From Labilibacter marinus (GTDB taxonomy: Bacteria > Bacteroidota > Bacteroidia > Bacteroidales > Marinilabiliaceae): 64,000 nucleotides of DNA. Where the stretch lies: NCBI RefSeq assembly GCF_001659685.2, contig NZ_LXYE02000035.1, forward strand, positions 1 through 64,000, read 5' to 3'. Below the pieces are notes generated by a model. That model searched no databases, was not told where the DNA came from, and was given only the letters and a program-made list of their open reading frames with translations. A program made the translations under genes and the position numbers. Of the stretch, positions 38,503 to 48,672 are shown one piece after another; position 1 is the first letter of the stretch; each line of letters begins with the position of its first letter.

Positions 38503-38548
38503 TGGAGAATGTTTTTATTAAAATGGATTATTTTCTTATTTTTGAGAC

Positions 38549-39430
38549 ATGTCAAAAAGAATAGATTTTGAAGGTCAGAAAATGTTAGTATTTCCTCCAA
38601 AAATAAGAGAAATACTACAAACCAACATAATAACTAAAGATTTATATCTTACTGACATTGGATATTACCCTACAGCAAAAAATCACTTTCGCGCACGTAA
38701 CAAAGGGTGCCAAGAGAATATTCTTATACTTTGCACCAATGGAAGAGGATGGATAGAACTAAATGGTTCTCATTATACACTTAAGGAAAATCAATATTTC
38801 ATCATTCCCAAAAACACCATACATAAATATGCTTCGGAAAACCAAGAACCATGGACTATCTACTGGATTCACTTTGCAGGCACCGAAGATATTCGATTTA
38901 AGGAAATCTATGGGAAGGTACACAACTTAAGTGATTCACAATTTGCAAGACATGAAGATAGAATTCAAATGTTTGATGAACTTCTGATTGTTCTAGAAGA
39001 AGACACCTCGGTGGCTAGTGTAGAGTATGCTAGCATATTACTGACTCACCTTCTGGGAACGCTGAAATATGTATCTCAATTCAGAAAAATAAAGGAGGTA
39101 AATCAAAAGGATGAGATATATCGCTCTATTGATTTTATGAAAAATAACCTGAATAAAAAAATCGCTTTAAATGAGTTGGCAAAAATAAGCGGTCTTTCAG
39201 TATCACACTATTGCCTTCGCTTTAAGAAACAAACTTCGAAAGCCCCAATGGATTATTTGATTATGCTAAAAATTCAGCGAGCATGTCATTTACTCATCTT
39301 TAGCACACATAAGATAAAAGGTATAGCTGAAGAATTAGGCTATGATGATCCGTATTATTTCTCCAGACTATTTAGCAATTATATTGGAAAATCACCTCGA
39401 CAGTACCGTAAGGAAGAAACAGGTGGTTAA
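38549..39430 (+). CDS. AraC-family transcriptional regulator, 293 aa
   Basis: An N-terminal cupin-like sugar-sensing domain (about residues 40-110, with GRGWIELNGSHYTLKENQY) is followed by a linker and two helix-turn-helix motifs (about 190-290), including ALNELAKISGLSVSHY and IAEELGYDDPYYFSRLF. The FGY-type SPRQYRKE end is typical of AraC/XylS proteins. It is cytoplasmic and probably activates the divergent MFS operon when a monosaccharide is present. A TATTTTTG word ends 4 bp before this ATG, so translation could instead start at Met12. Confidence 0.92.
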   Translation: MSKRIDFEGQKMLVFPPKIREILQTNIITKDLYLTDIGYYPTAKNHFRARNKGCQENILILCTNGRGWIELNGSHYTLKENQYFIIPKNTIHKYASENQEPWTIYWIHFAGTEDIRFKEIYGKVHNLSDSQFARHEDRIQMFDELLIVLEEDTSVASVEYASILLTHLLGTLKYVSQFRKIKEVNQKDEIYRSIDFMKNNLNKKIALNELAKISGLSVSHYCLRFKKQTSKAPMDYLIMLKIQRACHLLIFSTHKIKGIAEELGYDDPYYFSRLFSNYIGKSPRQYRKEETGG

Positions 39431-39700
39431 GTAATTTTTTAATGGATATGTTCCATAGCTTTGAACTCACATGTGTAAAAGTATCGCCATTGTAGGTAAG
39501 CGCATCGTGTTTCGATGGCATACACACCGGCAGCAATCTCCGTTGCCGAGTGGTATTTGTCCGATTTCGTTGATTGATGGAGTATGCCAAATAACATTGT
39601 AGATACTAAAATAAGGTTACACCTGTACGGCAATCATTAATATAGCAAAACAGACAACTAATGACAGTTTAACCGATTTCATATTCATTTTATTAATCTT
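39430..39700 (-). pseudogene. Eroded N-terminal relic of a DUF5703/GH95-like gene
   Basis: Four pieces of one protein appear in order but in different frames on the minus strand. First is a signal-like MKSVKLSLVVCFAILMIAV with an early stop. Then comes IWHTPSINEIGQIPLGNGD, then EIAAGVYAIE, then KHDALTYNGDTF. The intact downstream-family member at 39774-42167 has the matching ILWKTPSKNSSESMPFG and IGCNIWVENG. Frameshifts, a stop and a short deletion make it a clear pseudogene. It sits directly after the intact gene in the same direction. Confidence 0.75.
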
Positions 39701-39773
39701 ATTAATTAAAATTTATACGTATGTGTAACTCGGCTAATCAATAAAAACCACATATTCGAGTATTAGGCATTCC

Positions 39774-42167
39774 CTACAATCCTGAAATTATAACATCACT
39801 TTCTCGCTCTTTAGGCATTACGTTTAGTTTAGTGATTTCCCCATTTTTTAGCACCACTTCAACAGTTGTATTCTGAGGTGCATGTAACTTAAAATCAACA
39901 TCCCATTCTTTAGGCCATGCAGGGAATAGCAAAATTTTATCTCCTGCGGTTTGCAAAAGCATCTCCTGAAGCCCAATCATTCCAGAACCGCCCCAATTAT
40001 GGTCAGGCACCCAATCGTGGCCGGGCCCCCAAAAGGTTGGGAAACGACGTTTGCTACTTTTTAGTTTGGCAGTGTTAAAAGATTTTGCATCTTCGGTCAT
40101 TCCCATACGGGCATAAAAAATACCATTCTGATGCCAGCTTACCACATTGCCTTTTGAGAAAGTCCCGTGTTTCCAAGTGTTTTTGAAAATTTCAATTGTG
40201 TCATTATCGGCTCCAAGTTCAAATAGATTAAAAGGAAACAGCGGATAAAACTGAGGGCATTCGCTGTTGCCATAGTGCGACCATGTTTTTGCGGGGTTAA
40301 TAATTTTGTCGCCTTTAACTTCATCATAAGTTAATGGAGGAATGCGTGTTTGCAGCTTTTTGAAATACTGTTTTTCAGTTGCACTCACATATTTTTCGGG
40401 AAGTTGAAGCAAACTATTTACGCAGCTCATTAAACCAGAGCATGCATCAACGGGGTTGGTTGCACCTTTGTAACTCTCACAAGCGGTTGATGGGTATATG
40501 ACCAATTTGCCATTTTCATCCAAGGTATTTCCAGAAGTGTTTTTGTAACGCATTTGGTAATGCTCATCATAAAAACGAATGGAGTTTTTGATGAAATCCA
40601 TGTATTTAGAGATGTCATTTCCAGTAAAACGATGGTATTCTAAAATCATGAAAGAAAACTCTAACTGACTTTCGTAATGAAATTTTATGGAATTATTAAC
40701 CATTGTACCATGTGGTGTATCTTTTCCCCTTCTTCTCCCTTTTGCGTTGGGTTCTGTCCAACCCCAGCCAGCTGCTATGGGTAAGCCAAAGTTTTCCATT
40801 TGCTCGGTAAAACAACATCCACCGTGCCCCCAATATTCTTTTACACGTGTTTTGGCAGATGGCAGGGCACGATGATAAAAATCGAATTGCGGTAGCATTC
40901 CTTCAAAATCGCCCGATTTTAACATAGGCCAGTAAACCAAACGTTGATTTTGTGCGGTAAAACTACCACCGCCCCACGAACGCCAATCGGGAGTACCACA
41001 AGGAGAAAAGAAATCTCCAGGTTTCCAGTTTTTGAATACGAGAATTGGGTCGAATGTAAAATTTCCGCCGTTAAACTTTGTAGGATAATCGCCGTAGTAA
41101 TTACACCCTAATTGATATCTGAATAACTGATAATTGCGCGCAATTTCCCAGCCTTTTGGGTCTTTATCTTTATTTGCAGGGTTTATCCTTATCCTACTTT
41201 TATCCCAAAACTTTAACCACCATGCTTTGGTTTGTTTTTTAGCTACTTTATTTGAAACCGAATTGTTTACAGATGATAGCAGTTCGTTTTCCCATTGGTC
41301 TGCAGTATTTGTTTGGTTTATGTGGGTATATATTTTAATTGTGTGCTTTTTCTTAGGCTTTTTCGATTTAATGTGCCATGCCTTAAAGTCACCATTTGCG
41401 TAATTGCCACCAGACATTCCATTTGTAACATAACCGTCGCCGCACATAAATCCACCAAAAGTTCTACCCTTTTGTGTATTTACAATATCCTCTTCCACAT
41501 TAGTTAAACCCTGCTGTTTTATCATGTAATCAAAAAGCAACTTGTCATCGGGGTTACGGTGGTAAAACATAACTCCATTTTTTTGGAAATCAACAACATC
41601 TTTGTGTCTGTAAATTGAATCGGGGTAACACATCCAGCTAAAACAGCCAAATGCAGGACCATAGTTTTGTTCGGTATTTAAGTGCTTGGTTTCCATTCTC
41701 CAATTCTCATAAGAAACTTGCGCATCTATTTTCATTGTGCTTTCAATATCGAGATGCACTATTGGGTTGAGTGCATCTACCCAAAGGGTCAGCAATACAG
41801 GTTCTTCGTTTACCTTTCCTCTAATTTCTACATGTCCTTCTTTTAGATTGAGTTCTTGCTCAAAAAAATCGGTTTGCTCAAAAGGATTGGGCGTCATTTT
41901 TAATCGGAACCTACCGAGTTTAAAATATTCATTATTTTCGCTAAAGCTTCCACTACGTTGTGCATAAAAAAGCACTTCTCCATTTTCAACCCATATATTA
42001 CAGCCAATGCTATGTCCACCGAACGGCATAGATTCGGAGGAATTTTTGCTCGGCGTTTTCCACAAAATATTATAGTCATCTAACCAATGATTCTCATTAA
42101 TTTCCAACTGCTTGTTACAAGAAACGAATAGGATTATGCTTATAGTTAGAAGAATTTTACCGGTCAT
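39774..42167 (-). CDS. DUF5703 (GH95-like) glycosidase lipoprotein, 797 aa
   Basis: SPII signal (FVSC, Cys16). The N-terminal beta-sandwich has LWKTPSKNSSESMPFGG and LGRFRLKMTPNPF, typical of the DUF5703 N-terminal domain. It is followed by an (alpha/alpha)6 barrel (about residues 300-680) and a C-terminal beta domain with LHAPQNTTVEV. The fold plan is that of GH95 (alpha-L-fucosidase/L-galactosidase), but the GH95 Asn-Asp catalytic motifs are not clearly kept, so the reaction is unknown. It follows the GH95 gene in unit B, and relics of two more family members occur in the window. Confidence 0.78.
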   Translation of the reverse strand: MTGKILLTISIILFVSCNKQLEINENHWLDDYNILWKTPSKNSSESMPFGGHSIGCNIWVENGEVLFYAQRSGSFSENNEYFKLGRFRLKMTPNPFEQTDFFEQELNLKEGHVEIRGKVNEEPVLLTLWVDALNPIVHLDIESTMKIDAQVSYENWRMETKHLNTEQNYGPAFGCFSWMCYPDSIYRHKDVVDFQKNGVMFYHRNPDDKLLFDYMIKQQGLTNVEEDIVNTQKGRTFGGFMCGDGYVTNGMSGGNYANGDFKAWHIKSKKPKKKHTIKIYTHINQTNTADQWENELLSSVNNSVSNKVAKKQTKAWWLKFWDKSRIRINPANKDKDPKGWEIARNYQLFRYQLGCNYYGDYPTKFNGGNFTFDPILVFKNWKPGDFFSPCGTPDWRSWGGGSFTAQNQRLVYWPMLKSGDFEGMLPQFDFYHRALPSAKTRVKEYWGHGGCCFTEQMENFGLPIAAGWGWTEPNAKGRRRGKDTPHGTMVNNSIKFHYESQLEFSFMILEYHRFTGNDISKYMDFIKNSIRFYDEHYQMRYKNTSGNTLDENGKLVIYPSTACESYKGATNPVDACSGLMSCVNSLLQLPEKYVSATEKQYFKKLQTRIPPLTYDEVKGDKIINPAKTWSHYGNSECPQFYPLFPFNLFELGADNDTIEIFKNTWKHGTFSKGNVVSWHQNGIFYARMGMTEDAKSFNTAKLKSSKRRFPTFWGPGHDWVPDHNWGGSGMIGLQEMLLQTAGDKILLFPAWPKEWDVDFKLHAPQNTTVEVVLKNGEITKLNVMPKERESDVIISGL

Positions 42168-42282
42168 TTTTGTTTGTTTTTATAGTTTAAATGGCATCAA
42201 GTATCAATAGTTTACTCTTGTTTAATTATAACTATTAATTGGATGAAGTAGAATAGCTGCAACCCATTATCCTCTTATTAAG

Positions 42283-44583
42283 TTAATTTTGTATTGGTTT
42301 AATCACACATTCTGGCGCCTTATTGCCTGTCCAAAGAATCGCTTCTTCTCCTTTTTTTAGCTTAAGCTCGAATACTCCTATTTCTATCTCCTTTGGTTTT
42401 ATAGCGCTATTAGAATATACTTTTGTATCACTTTTAAAGCCTGGACGTATTTTGCAGGGAGCACCAGCTAAACTTTTAATTCGTACAAACTCTGTTGTTC
42501 CATATTTACGAGTAGCACTTACAAGAAAAGCACCTTCGCCTCTGTAATTATGGAATGTAAAATCTTTCCATTCATCGGGCATGGCAGGAAAAACACGTAT
42601 TACATCTCCCCAACTTTGTAAGGCCATTTCTTGTACGGTAGTAACTCCACCCAACGATGCCTCAAGACAAATTGTATTCGGATGCCAAAGTCCGCTTGGG
42701 TGCAAATCTGGAATTAAATCGTTTATTTCCTTTAAAGCCCAATCTCCTCTTTCAAGAGCAGCTGCCATGGGACCAGCATGCGAAGTAACCATCGCGGGTA
42801 GCCTTTCGTCTAGGTTGCGAAAATGGTCAACGGACTTCTCCAGCAACTCACGCTTTTGTTCATCTTCGGTTGTAACTAAGCGTAGGGGATATATCATGAG
42901 CAAATGTGATGCATGACGGTGGTTTGAAGGACCAATTACTTTACCATCTTTTTTCCCGTAGGCATATCCATTTTTTTTACTAATTGGGTATTCTTCTAAA
43001 CGGTTCAGAATATCTTGCCACTTTGGAGCTAAAGGGTCATTTGCTTCAAGTATTTTGTTTATTTCCAACAAGGTATGGCAGCTCCACTTAATTAAAGCCA
43101 AATCGAAATTTGAATCTTTATACACCCCTGTTTCTGGCGAATAGCCTTTGGGAAGGTGCAATACGCCCTTTTCATCAACCAGTAATTTGCTATAAAGGTT
43201 TAATGACCTACGAAGCAAGGGATATACCGTTTCTCTTAATATACTTTCATCCATTGAGTATCGGTACTGTAGCCAACAATTGCTTAGCACCCAAGGCAGG
43301 CATCCGTAAAGTTGAGAATAACGGGCATCCTGGTCCATTTCGCCAATCATATCTAATGCAGTTGTGATATGCAGAAATGCACAATCCTCACGCCATTCGG
43401 CCGGTTTTACATTGTTGATAAGTGTTTGTGTATTTTTATGTAAATACTCGACCAGGGGTTTACCTAAATCCAATCGGTTGGCGGTATAAACAGGCCATAA
43501 TACAGCTTCAGTATTCCAATCGTTAGTTGCATAAGGCCATCCATTATTAAAATACCACAATCCTTGTGTAGAGGTGAAAACACGTCCAGAACGCGAGTTG
43601 CATCCCAACGTGTATATCATGTGCCAATAATAGTTTTCGATTGTTCGGTCAGGAATGCTTACAAAGCTTTGTTTGTAATATTTATGCCACCAGTTAGCAT
43701 GCAACTCGTCTGATTGAGTCTTTTCTCTTTTGGCAAACTGTTGCACATTTTGTATTGCTTTTTCTGTTGCTTCTGCTTCAGGGTATGTATTTTCGATGGA
43801 TACGATTAACCTTCTGGTATTATTGTATTTAATTTCTTTCCAAGCAGTAGCAAATTGCCCTCCTCCAAAAAGGTTTTGGGTAGCGGTATTAATGCCCTGT
43901 GAACGCTTAGTTTTGGGCCTTGGATTTTTAGGGGGAACTTTTACATTGGCAAATACATCCCCATACATTTGTATGAATTTAGCTTTTCGTTCTTCATTAG
44001 AGGGAGAGCCACCACGACCACTTTTTGCTTCTGCTGGTGTCCATTTCCATTCACAATTTCCCTCTTCACCTTTTCCTGTTATGTCCGTAACAATAATCAT
44101 GTCATCGGCATGGACATAATGTCTGATTTCTACAGCACCTTTGTTAGTTGTTATGGTGCCTTTAAGTTCTGCATTCCATAAGTCTTGCGTCCAATCAATA
44201 GACTGGATGGTTCCTTTAAGCTCTAAATCAAAATCGCCAATTTCGAAACGGTTCCTGGAGTGCGCCGTCCAACCATACTCGTATGTTGGTAAATGGCCAT
44301 GCACATCGGCTCTACTCACGTGCAGACGTAAACGTTTACTTTCTTGCGCTTTTGGATTATTAGCACGCTTTTGGGGTTTAACATAGAGCATTGAACCCAA
44401 CATGGCATTTCCAAAGTACGGGGCATCTTTCCATCCTGATGGGATGTATTTTATTTCTCGCCTGTTCTTTTTCATAAACTCAGGCCAATCAACCTGAACA
44501 TCTAACTTTGTTGTTTTAGGTAAGTTATTGCATGAGAATAGAAGTACTACAGAAACAATTAAGATGTTTTTAATAGTATGCAT
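42283..44583 (-). CDS. GH95-family alpha-L-fucosidase/L-galactosidase-like lipoprotein, 766 aa
   Basis: I prefer the ATG at 44583, which gives a compact lipoprotein signal ending LLFSCNN; two ATGs at 44610 and 44607 would add nine residues. The N-terminal sandwich has FGNAMLGSMLYV. The helical barrel has ATNDWNTEAVLWP, matching the GH95 NxNxE..YWP motif, and HRHASHLLMIYP, matching the HRHLSHL motif. GH95 is inverting and acts on alpha-1,2-L-fucose or alpha-L-galactose, the latter relevant for agaran/porphyran. It lies in unit B after the 1313-aa enzyme gene. Confidence 0.85.
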   Translation of the reverse strand: MHTIKNILIVSVVLLFSCNNLPKTTKLDVQVDWPEFMKKNRREIKYIPSGWKDAPYFGNAMLGSMLYVKPQKRANNPKAQESKRLRLHVSRADVHGHLPTYEYGWTAHSRNRFEIGDFDLELKGTIQSIDWTQDLWNAELKGTITTNKGAVEIRHYVHADDMIIVTDITGKGEEGNCEWKWTPAEAKSGRGGSPSNEERKAKFIQMYGDVFANVKVPPKNPRPKTKRSQGINTATQNLFGGGQFATAWKEIKYNNTRRLIVSIENTYPEAEATEKAIQNVQQFAKREKTQSDELHANWWHKYYKQSFVSIPDRTIENYYWHMIYTLGCNSRSGRVFTSTQGLWYFNNGWPYATNDWNTEAVLWPVYTANRLDLGKPLVEYLHKNTQTLINNVKPAEWREDCAFLHITTALDMIGEMDQDARYSQLYGCLPWVLSNCWLQYRYSMDESILRETVYPLLRRSLNLYSKLLVDEKGVLHLPKGYSPETGVYKDSNFDLALIKWSCHTLLEINKILEANDPLAPKWQDILNRLEEYPISKKNGYAYGKKDGKVIGPSNHRHASHLLMIYPLRLVTTEDEQKRELLEKSVDHFRNLDERLPAMVTSHAGPMAAALERGDWALKEINDLIPDLHPSGLWHPNTICLEASLGGVTTVQEMALQSWGDVIRVFPAMPDEWKDFTFHNYRGEGAFLVSATRKYGTTEFVRIKSLAGAPCKIRPGFKSDTKVYSNSAIKPKEIEIGVFELKLKKGEEAILWTGNKAPECVIKPIQN

Positions 44584-44707
44584 TACATGTATTCGTTTAA
44601 ATAGCATCATTTCTGATTATGTTTTTTATATATTGCTTCATGCAATCCAAAAATAGATTAGCAAAACTGGCATGTTTTTATCGGCTCTTTCAAAATTGAT
44701 TGTTTCA

Positions 44708-47700
44708 CTACTGTAGTTCAAGTTTTTGTATTGCATACCCTTTATCAGACTTAAACTGCAAAATATATAGCCCTGATTGTAAGTCTGAAACTTGAACTGT
44801 ATGTTTTTTTGACTTTTGCTCTTTTTGTTTACAAATTCTACCCTGAATATCAAACAGTTTATAAGTGCCAGCCTCTTTTGATTTTATGGTAAATTGATGT
44901 TTAGCCGGGTTTGGGAATACCTTTAAAGAATTATCAGCTTCAATTACATTTACATTTGTGTTTGACGCTACACTAATATAAATGCTTGTATCGGCTCTCA
45001 ATCCGAGAGCGTTTTCAGCAACTGCTTTTAGCGTATAGTTTCCTGTTGGTAAATTTTGCAACAATGGTTCTTTTTCTCCCCATGAGAATGGAGGTAATAT
45101 TTTTTGCCCAAGCAATGTTTCGTTTACATATAATTTTACGTTTGCAATACCAAAGTTACTAAATGCATCTATTGTTATATTTAAATCAGAACCTTGATAA
45201 AATTCTGAATTATGCAATGGTGTTTGGAAAGATACTGTAGGTTTTTGTGCTGCTGCAACAGAGACTTGCAGGCTTGTTTCGTTGGTAATTCCGGCAAAAT
45301 CTTTAGCTATGGCTTTTAATGTGTAAACTCCTTCTTTCATGTTTTGCATGAGCAAATTGTCTTTTCCCCACTGAAATGGCGCGACTTCTTTTTGCCCTAC
45401 TAATTCGTTGTTTAAGAATAGTTGTACATGCGCAATCCCTGTTTCGCTTTGTGCGCCAATTTTTACAAACAAATTAGAATCGGCCACTGCATAGCTGTTT
45501 TTTATGGGTGACATAAAATAAACCTTGGGTTTTGGCTTGTCCATATTGCTATTAAACAGGCTTATCCCAAAATGATATGTGCGCTTTAAAGTTGTGATGG
45601 CAGATTCTCCAGGTGTGGGTTCAGCATTAAGCAATACACTGCCAGAGGTGCTTCCTTCTTTTCCCCCTGTATACCATATTTCATCGGCTTCAGCTTCTTG
45701 GTCAAAAGAAATAACAGAACTTGAGCCTCCTCCTGTGCCATCGGCATTTGCATCAAGAAAGCCAATGGCTATGGTATCCCCATCGGCCAAAGCTAATTTT
45801 GTTGGAGATGCACTAAATTTGACGGAATTGCTACCAACAACATAGTCCGAGTTTGTGCGAGTAGTACCTATTGCTAGCACAGTAAAATCATTATCTCCAT
45901 TTACTTTTACCACAAATGGTGTGATTGGATCGCTTTTGCGAAGTGCGTAAAAATTGAAATTATCCAGGGTAAAGTTTTGTTCGGCTCCTGTAGTATTAAT
46001 GTAAGTATCGGTTTCGTTTATTACCATGTTGGAACTCCAACCATCGACGGTTTCGCCATTCGAAAAATCATTACCAACTTCGAAAGATGTTACCATACAC
46101 TCTGCTGTTGTAACAGAAACAGATGAAGAAATATCGGATTGGTTTTCATCATTATCAAGTGCAATTACCGAAAAGCTGTAGTTTGTATTACAGGCCAAGT
46201 CGCTTATTTGGGCATAAGTACTCGTTACGGTTTGAAGGTAAACGCCGTCTTGTTTCACAATATATCCAGCCACACCATCTTTGTCTTTTGATGCACTCCA
46301 ACGCAATACACATCCGTTTTTTGAAATATTTGAAACGTTGAGATTTTGTGGAGTTGTAGGGGTTTCTGGCAGCGCTTTGTATGGCGAAATTTTGTAAAAC
46401 AATACGCCAAATTTTGGAATGGTAACCGTGTCGTTTACTGTGGTTCCATTAAGCATATCAGTAATTACAAAAGGAGCTATGTTTTTAGGTTTAATTACAA
46501 GCTCTACTGCCGATTTACCTAAATTTACAATGGATAAAACAGGATTGCCGTTTTCATCTTCAACACATTTCCAGGCACAGGTTTTCTTCCCTATATTACT
46601 TTTTTCACTTATTTTAACTGCTGGGCTATGTTCGCTCTGTTCGATTAATGCGAAGGTTTCATTATACATTTGGTCTAGCGAGCTTACTTTAATTAAGTTC
46701 CCGTCTCCTTTGGTTAAAGGAGTGATCGGCCTTCCATATTCATCTTTTAATAAACTTACATTATCGATAATAACCGTTCCACCATTATTTAAGTACGACT
46801 GAAGTGCATCAAGCTCACTTGGGGTGACAAATTCTGTTTTATGAACAAGTACCACATCCCAGCTGCTGTTGTCTTGCTTTTGTATAATATTTTTGGTCAC
46901 AAAACCCACAGGAACCCCTTCGAAGTTACAACGTTCGTATACTTCATACACATCTTCCATGTGTTCGGCTTTATTGGTTGCCGATGTCTCGGAGTGAAAA
47001 ATACGAATGGGTTTACGTTGCCTTTGCATAGCCATGATAACATCGGCATGGGTATTTAAATCCATGTGAACAGATGCAATTTCGTTGACAATACGTGGTT
47101 GGTGATTGTTTGAACCTGCGTAACCATTGCCAGGATTCGATTTAACCGAGCCGTCGGCCAAACGTGCCCAAAACCAAATTTGGTTGGCGCTTATACCTTG
47201 CGTTGCCGATGCCCAGAAACATGCCCTTGCATATTCTGGTTTTTGATATAAGTCTCTAGACCTTCCGCCTGATAAATAATGTGTTTCGGAATTGAAAGAC
47301 AATTTTTCAGGACTCACTGATTTTAAGAAATCCATGCTCATAAAAATATCGCGCCATTCGAATCCATAATATTCTTGCCATTCGTGTTCTCCCCACATTG
47401 GAGCATCTTGTGCTCCTGCATCATGTCCAATAATGTCGCTCAACTCAGTTAATGCTTCTACATCAATCCCTTGACCACGATAACTACCTGCCCAATGGTT
47501 TGGTATAATTTTTAGATGCACTTTTCCATTAGGGTCATATTTCCTTACAATTCCTTTCAGGTTGGTATACCATTGTGTAACCCTAAAGCAATTAAATGTA
47601 ATCCAATCGTACCATTTTGGAGTTCCAATTAAACTTCTGTCTATAGGAATCTCTATTGTAACATCGTCAAAACTGGCAAAACTGCTTCCCCATAAAGTGT

Positions 47701-48649
47701 TTAGTGCTTGGATGGAGGCATGTTTATCCTTAAGCCACAATTTAAACTTTTCTTTTGTATGTGAAGTTACTTCGCCACTTGCCCAATCCACTTTATCGCC
47801 CGTTTTTGTGGTGTAAAAGTGAGGCTCGTTACATAACATATAGCCTAATTCGCTATTTTTTTTACCAGCAGTAAGGGGCACAGTACTTTTTAGTAATAAC
47901 TCATTTAGTTCTAAGGCACCGGTATTATCAATATCATAAACCGTATACCGTTCGATAGGAAGCCTAAAATCAGCTCCATATTCTTCCAAAGTCCAATCTA
48001 ATACACCTTTATTTCCCAAAAAAACATACCCTATCGAATTGCTTTCCCTTTCGTTCAGGTTTTTCATCGTCCAATAGTTAATATCACCATCGGCATTTGT
48101 CACTTTACTTTGGTCCAAATACACCCCATCGAAATTACCATAATATTCGCTCAATTCGCTTGTGCTGGGTTTCCAAATATAATCTTCGATAAATACCGGC
48201 TTGCCATTATGGGTTAATTGGTCTCCTTCATGCTTTATGTTATTCCAATCCAGTTTTTGAATTGGTTTTCTTAAATAGTCTCCACTTTTTAATTTATGCA
48301 AAAAATCAATGGCATCATCGAGCATAATAATTATTTCATCCCTTTCGAATTTTGGCAATATTGTGGCCATCTCTTCTGCATTGTCTTTATAGCGAGAAAC
48401 CATTTTAAAATGCCCTGTGTTTTCAGCGATATTTTCTTCATCCCATTCTGCATATTTTAAAAAAACTTCTGCTGTTCGGATGGTCATTTTTTCTTTGGTC
48501 GCATCTAAGCCCATGCCTTCTACCTCAACAATTAAACTGTTCAGGGTGTCTATCTTTTGTCGTGCTAATGTTTCTTCGGGCGAAACAGAAAAAGCTTGCT
48601 GTAAGCCTAGTACTAAACTAATTATAAGTAAATATATTTTTTGATGCAT
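44708..48649 (-). CDS. GH42-like secreted enzyme with FN3, Ig repeats and T9SS domain, 1313 aa
   Basis: Paralog of the 855-aa enzyme with the same N-terminal signal peptide, helical domain (KMTIRTAEVFL) and barrel. The acid/base lies in MLCNEPHFY and the likely nucleophile in SFNSETHYL. After the trimerisation-like domain it adds an FN3 domain (about residues 765-850), a beta-sandwich of unknown type (about 855-1040), two homologous Ig-like repeats (each with PF.WG...LLQN) and a T9SS sorting domain at the end. The additions look like spacers or carbohydrate-binding units for a surface or secreted enzyme. It may be the polymer-cutting enzyme of unit B (inference). Confidence 0.75.
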   Translation of the reverse strand: MHQKIYLLIISLVLGLQQAFSVSPEETLARQKIDTLNSLIVEVEGMGLDATKEKMTIRTAEVFLKYAEWDEENIAENTGHFKMVSRYKDNAEEMATILPKFERDEIIIMLDDAIDFLHKLKSGDYLRKPIQKLDWNNIKHEGDQLTHNGKPVFIEDYIWKPSTSELSEYYGNFDGVYLDQSKVTNADGDINYWTMKNLNERESNSIGYVFLGNKGVLDWTLEEYGADFRLPIERYTVYDIDNTGALELNELLLKSTVPLTAGKKNSELGYMLCNEPHFYTTKTGDKVDWASGEVTSHTKEKFKLWLKDKHASIQALNTLWGSSFASFDDVTIEIPIDRSLIGTPKWYDWITFNCFRVTQWYTNLKGIVRKYDPNGKVHLKIIPNHWAGSYRGQGIDVEALTELSDIIGHDAGAQDAPMWGEHEWQEYYGFEWRDIFMSMDFLKSVSPEKLSFNSETHYLSGGRSRDLYQKPEYARACFWASATQGISANQIWFWARLADGSVKSNPGNGYAGSNNHQPRIVNEIASVHMDLNTHADVIMAMQRQRKPIRIFHSETSATNKAEHMEDVYEVYERCNFEGVPVGFVTKNIIQKQDNSSWDVVLVHKTEFVTPSELDALQSYLNNGGTVIIDNVSLLKDEYGRPITPLTKGDGNLIKVSSLDQMYNETFALIEQSEHSPAVKISEKSNIGKKTCAWKCVEDENGNPVLSIVNLGKSAVELVIKPKNIAPFVITDMLNGTTVNDTVTIPKFGVLFYKISPYKALPETPTTPQNLNVSNISKNGCVLRWSASKDKDGVAGYIVKQDGVYLQTVTSTYAQISDLACNTNYSFSVIALDNDENQSDISSSVSVTTAECMVTSFEVGNDFSNGETVDGWSSNMVINETDTYINTTGAEQNFTLDNFNFYALRKSDPITPFVVKVNGDNDFTVLAIGTTRTNSDYVVGSNSVKFSASPTKLALADGDTIAIGFLDANADGTGGGSSSVISFDQEAEADEIWYTGGKEGSTSGSVLLNAEPTPGESAITTLKRTYHFGISLFNSNMDKPKPKVYFMSPIKNSYAVADSNLFVKIGAQSETGIAHVQLFLNNELVGQKEVAPFQWGKDNLLMQNMKEGVYTLKAIAKDFAGITNETSLQVSVAAAQKPTVSFQTPLHNSEFYQGSDLNITIDAFSNFGIANVKLYVNETLLGQKILPPFSWGEKEPLLQNLPTGNYTLKAVAENALGLRADTSIYISVASNTNVNVIEADNSLKVFPNPAKHQFTIKSKEAGTYKLFDIQGRICKQKEQKSKKHTVQVSDLQSGLYILQFKSDKGYAIQKLELQ

Positions 48650-48672
48650 GTTTGTATTGTTTACGGTTCTGT

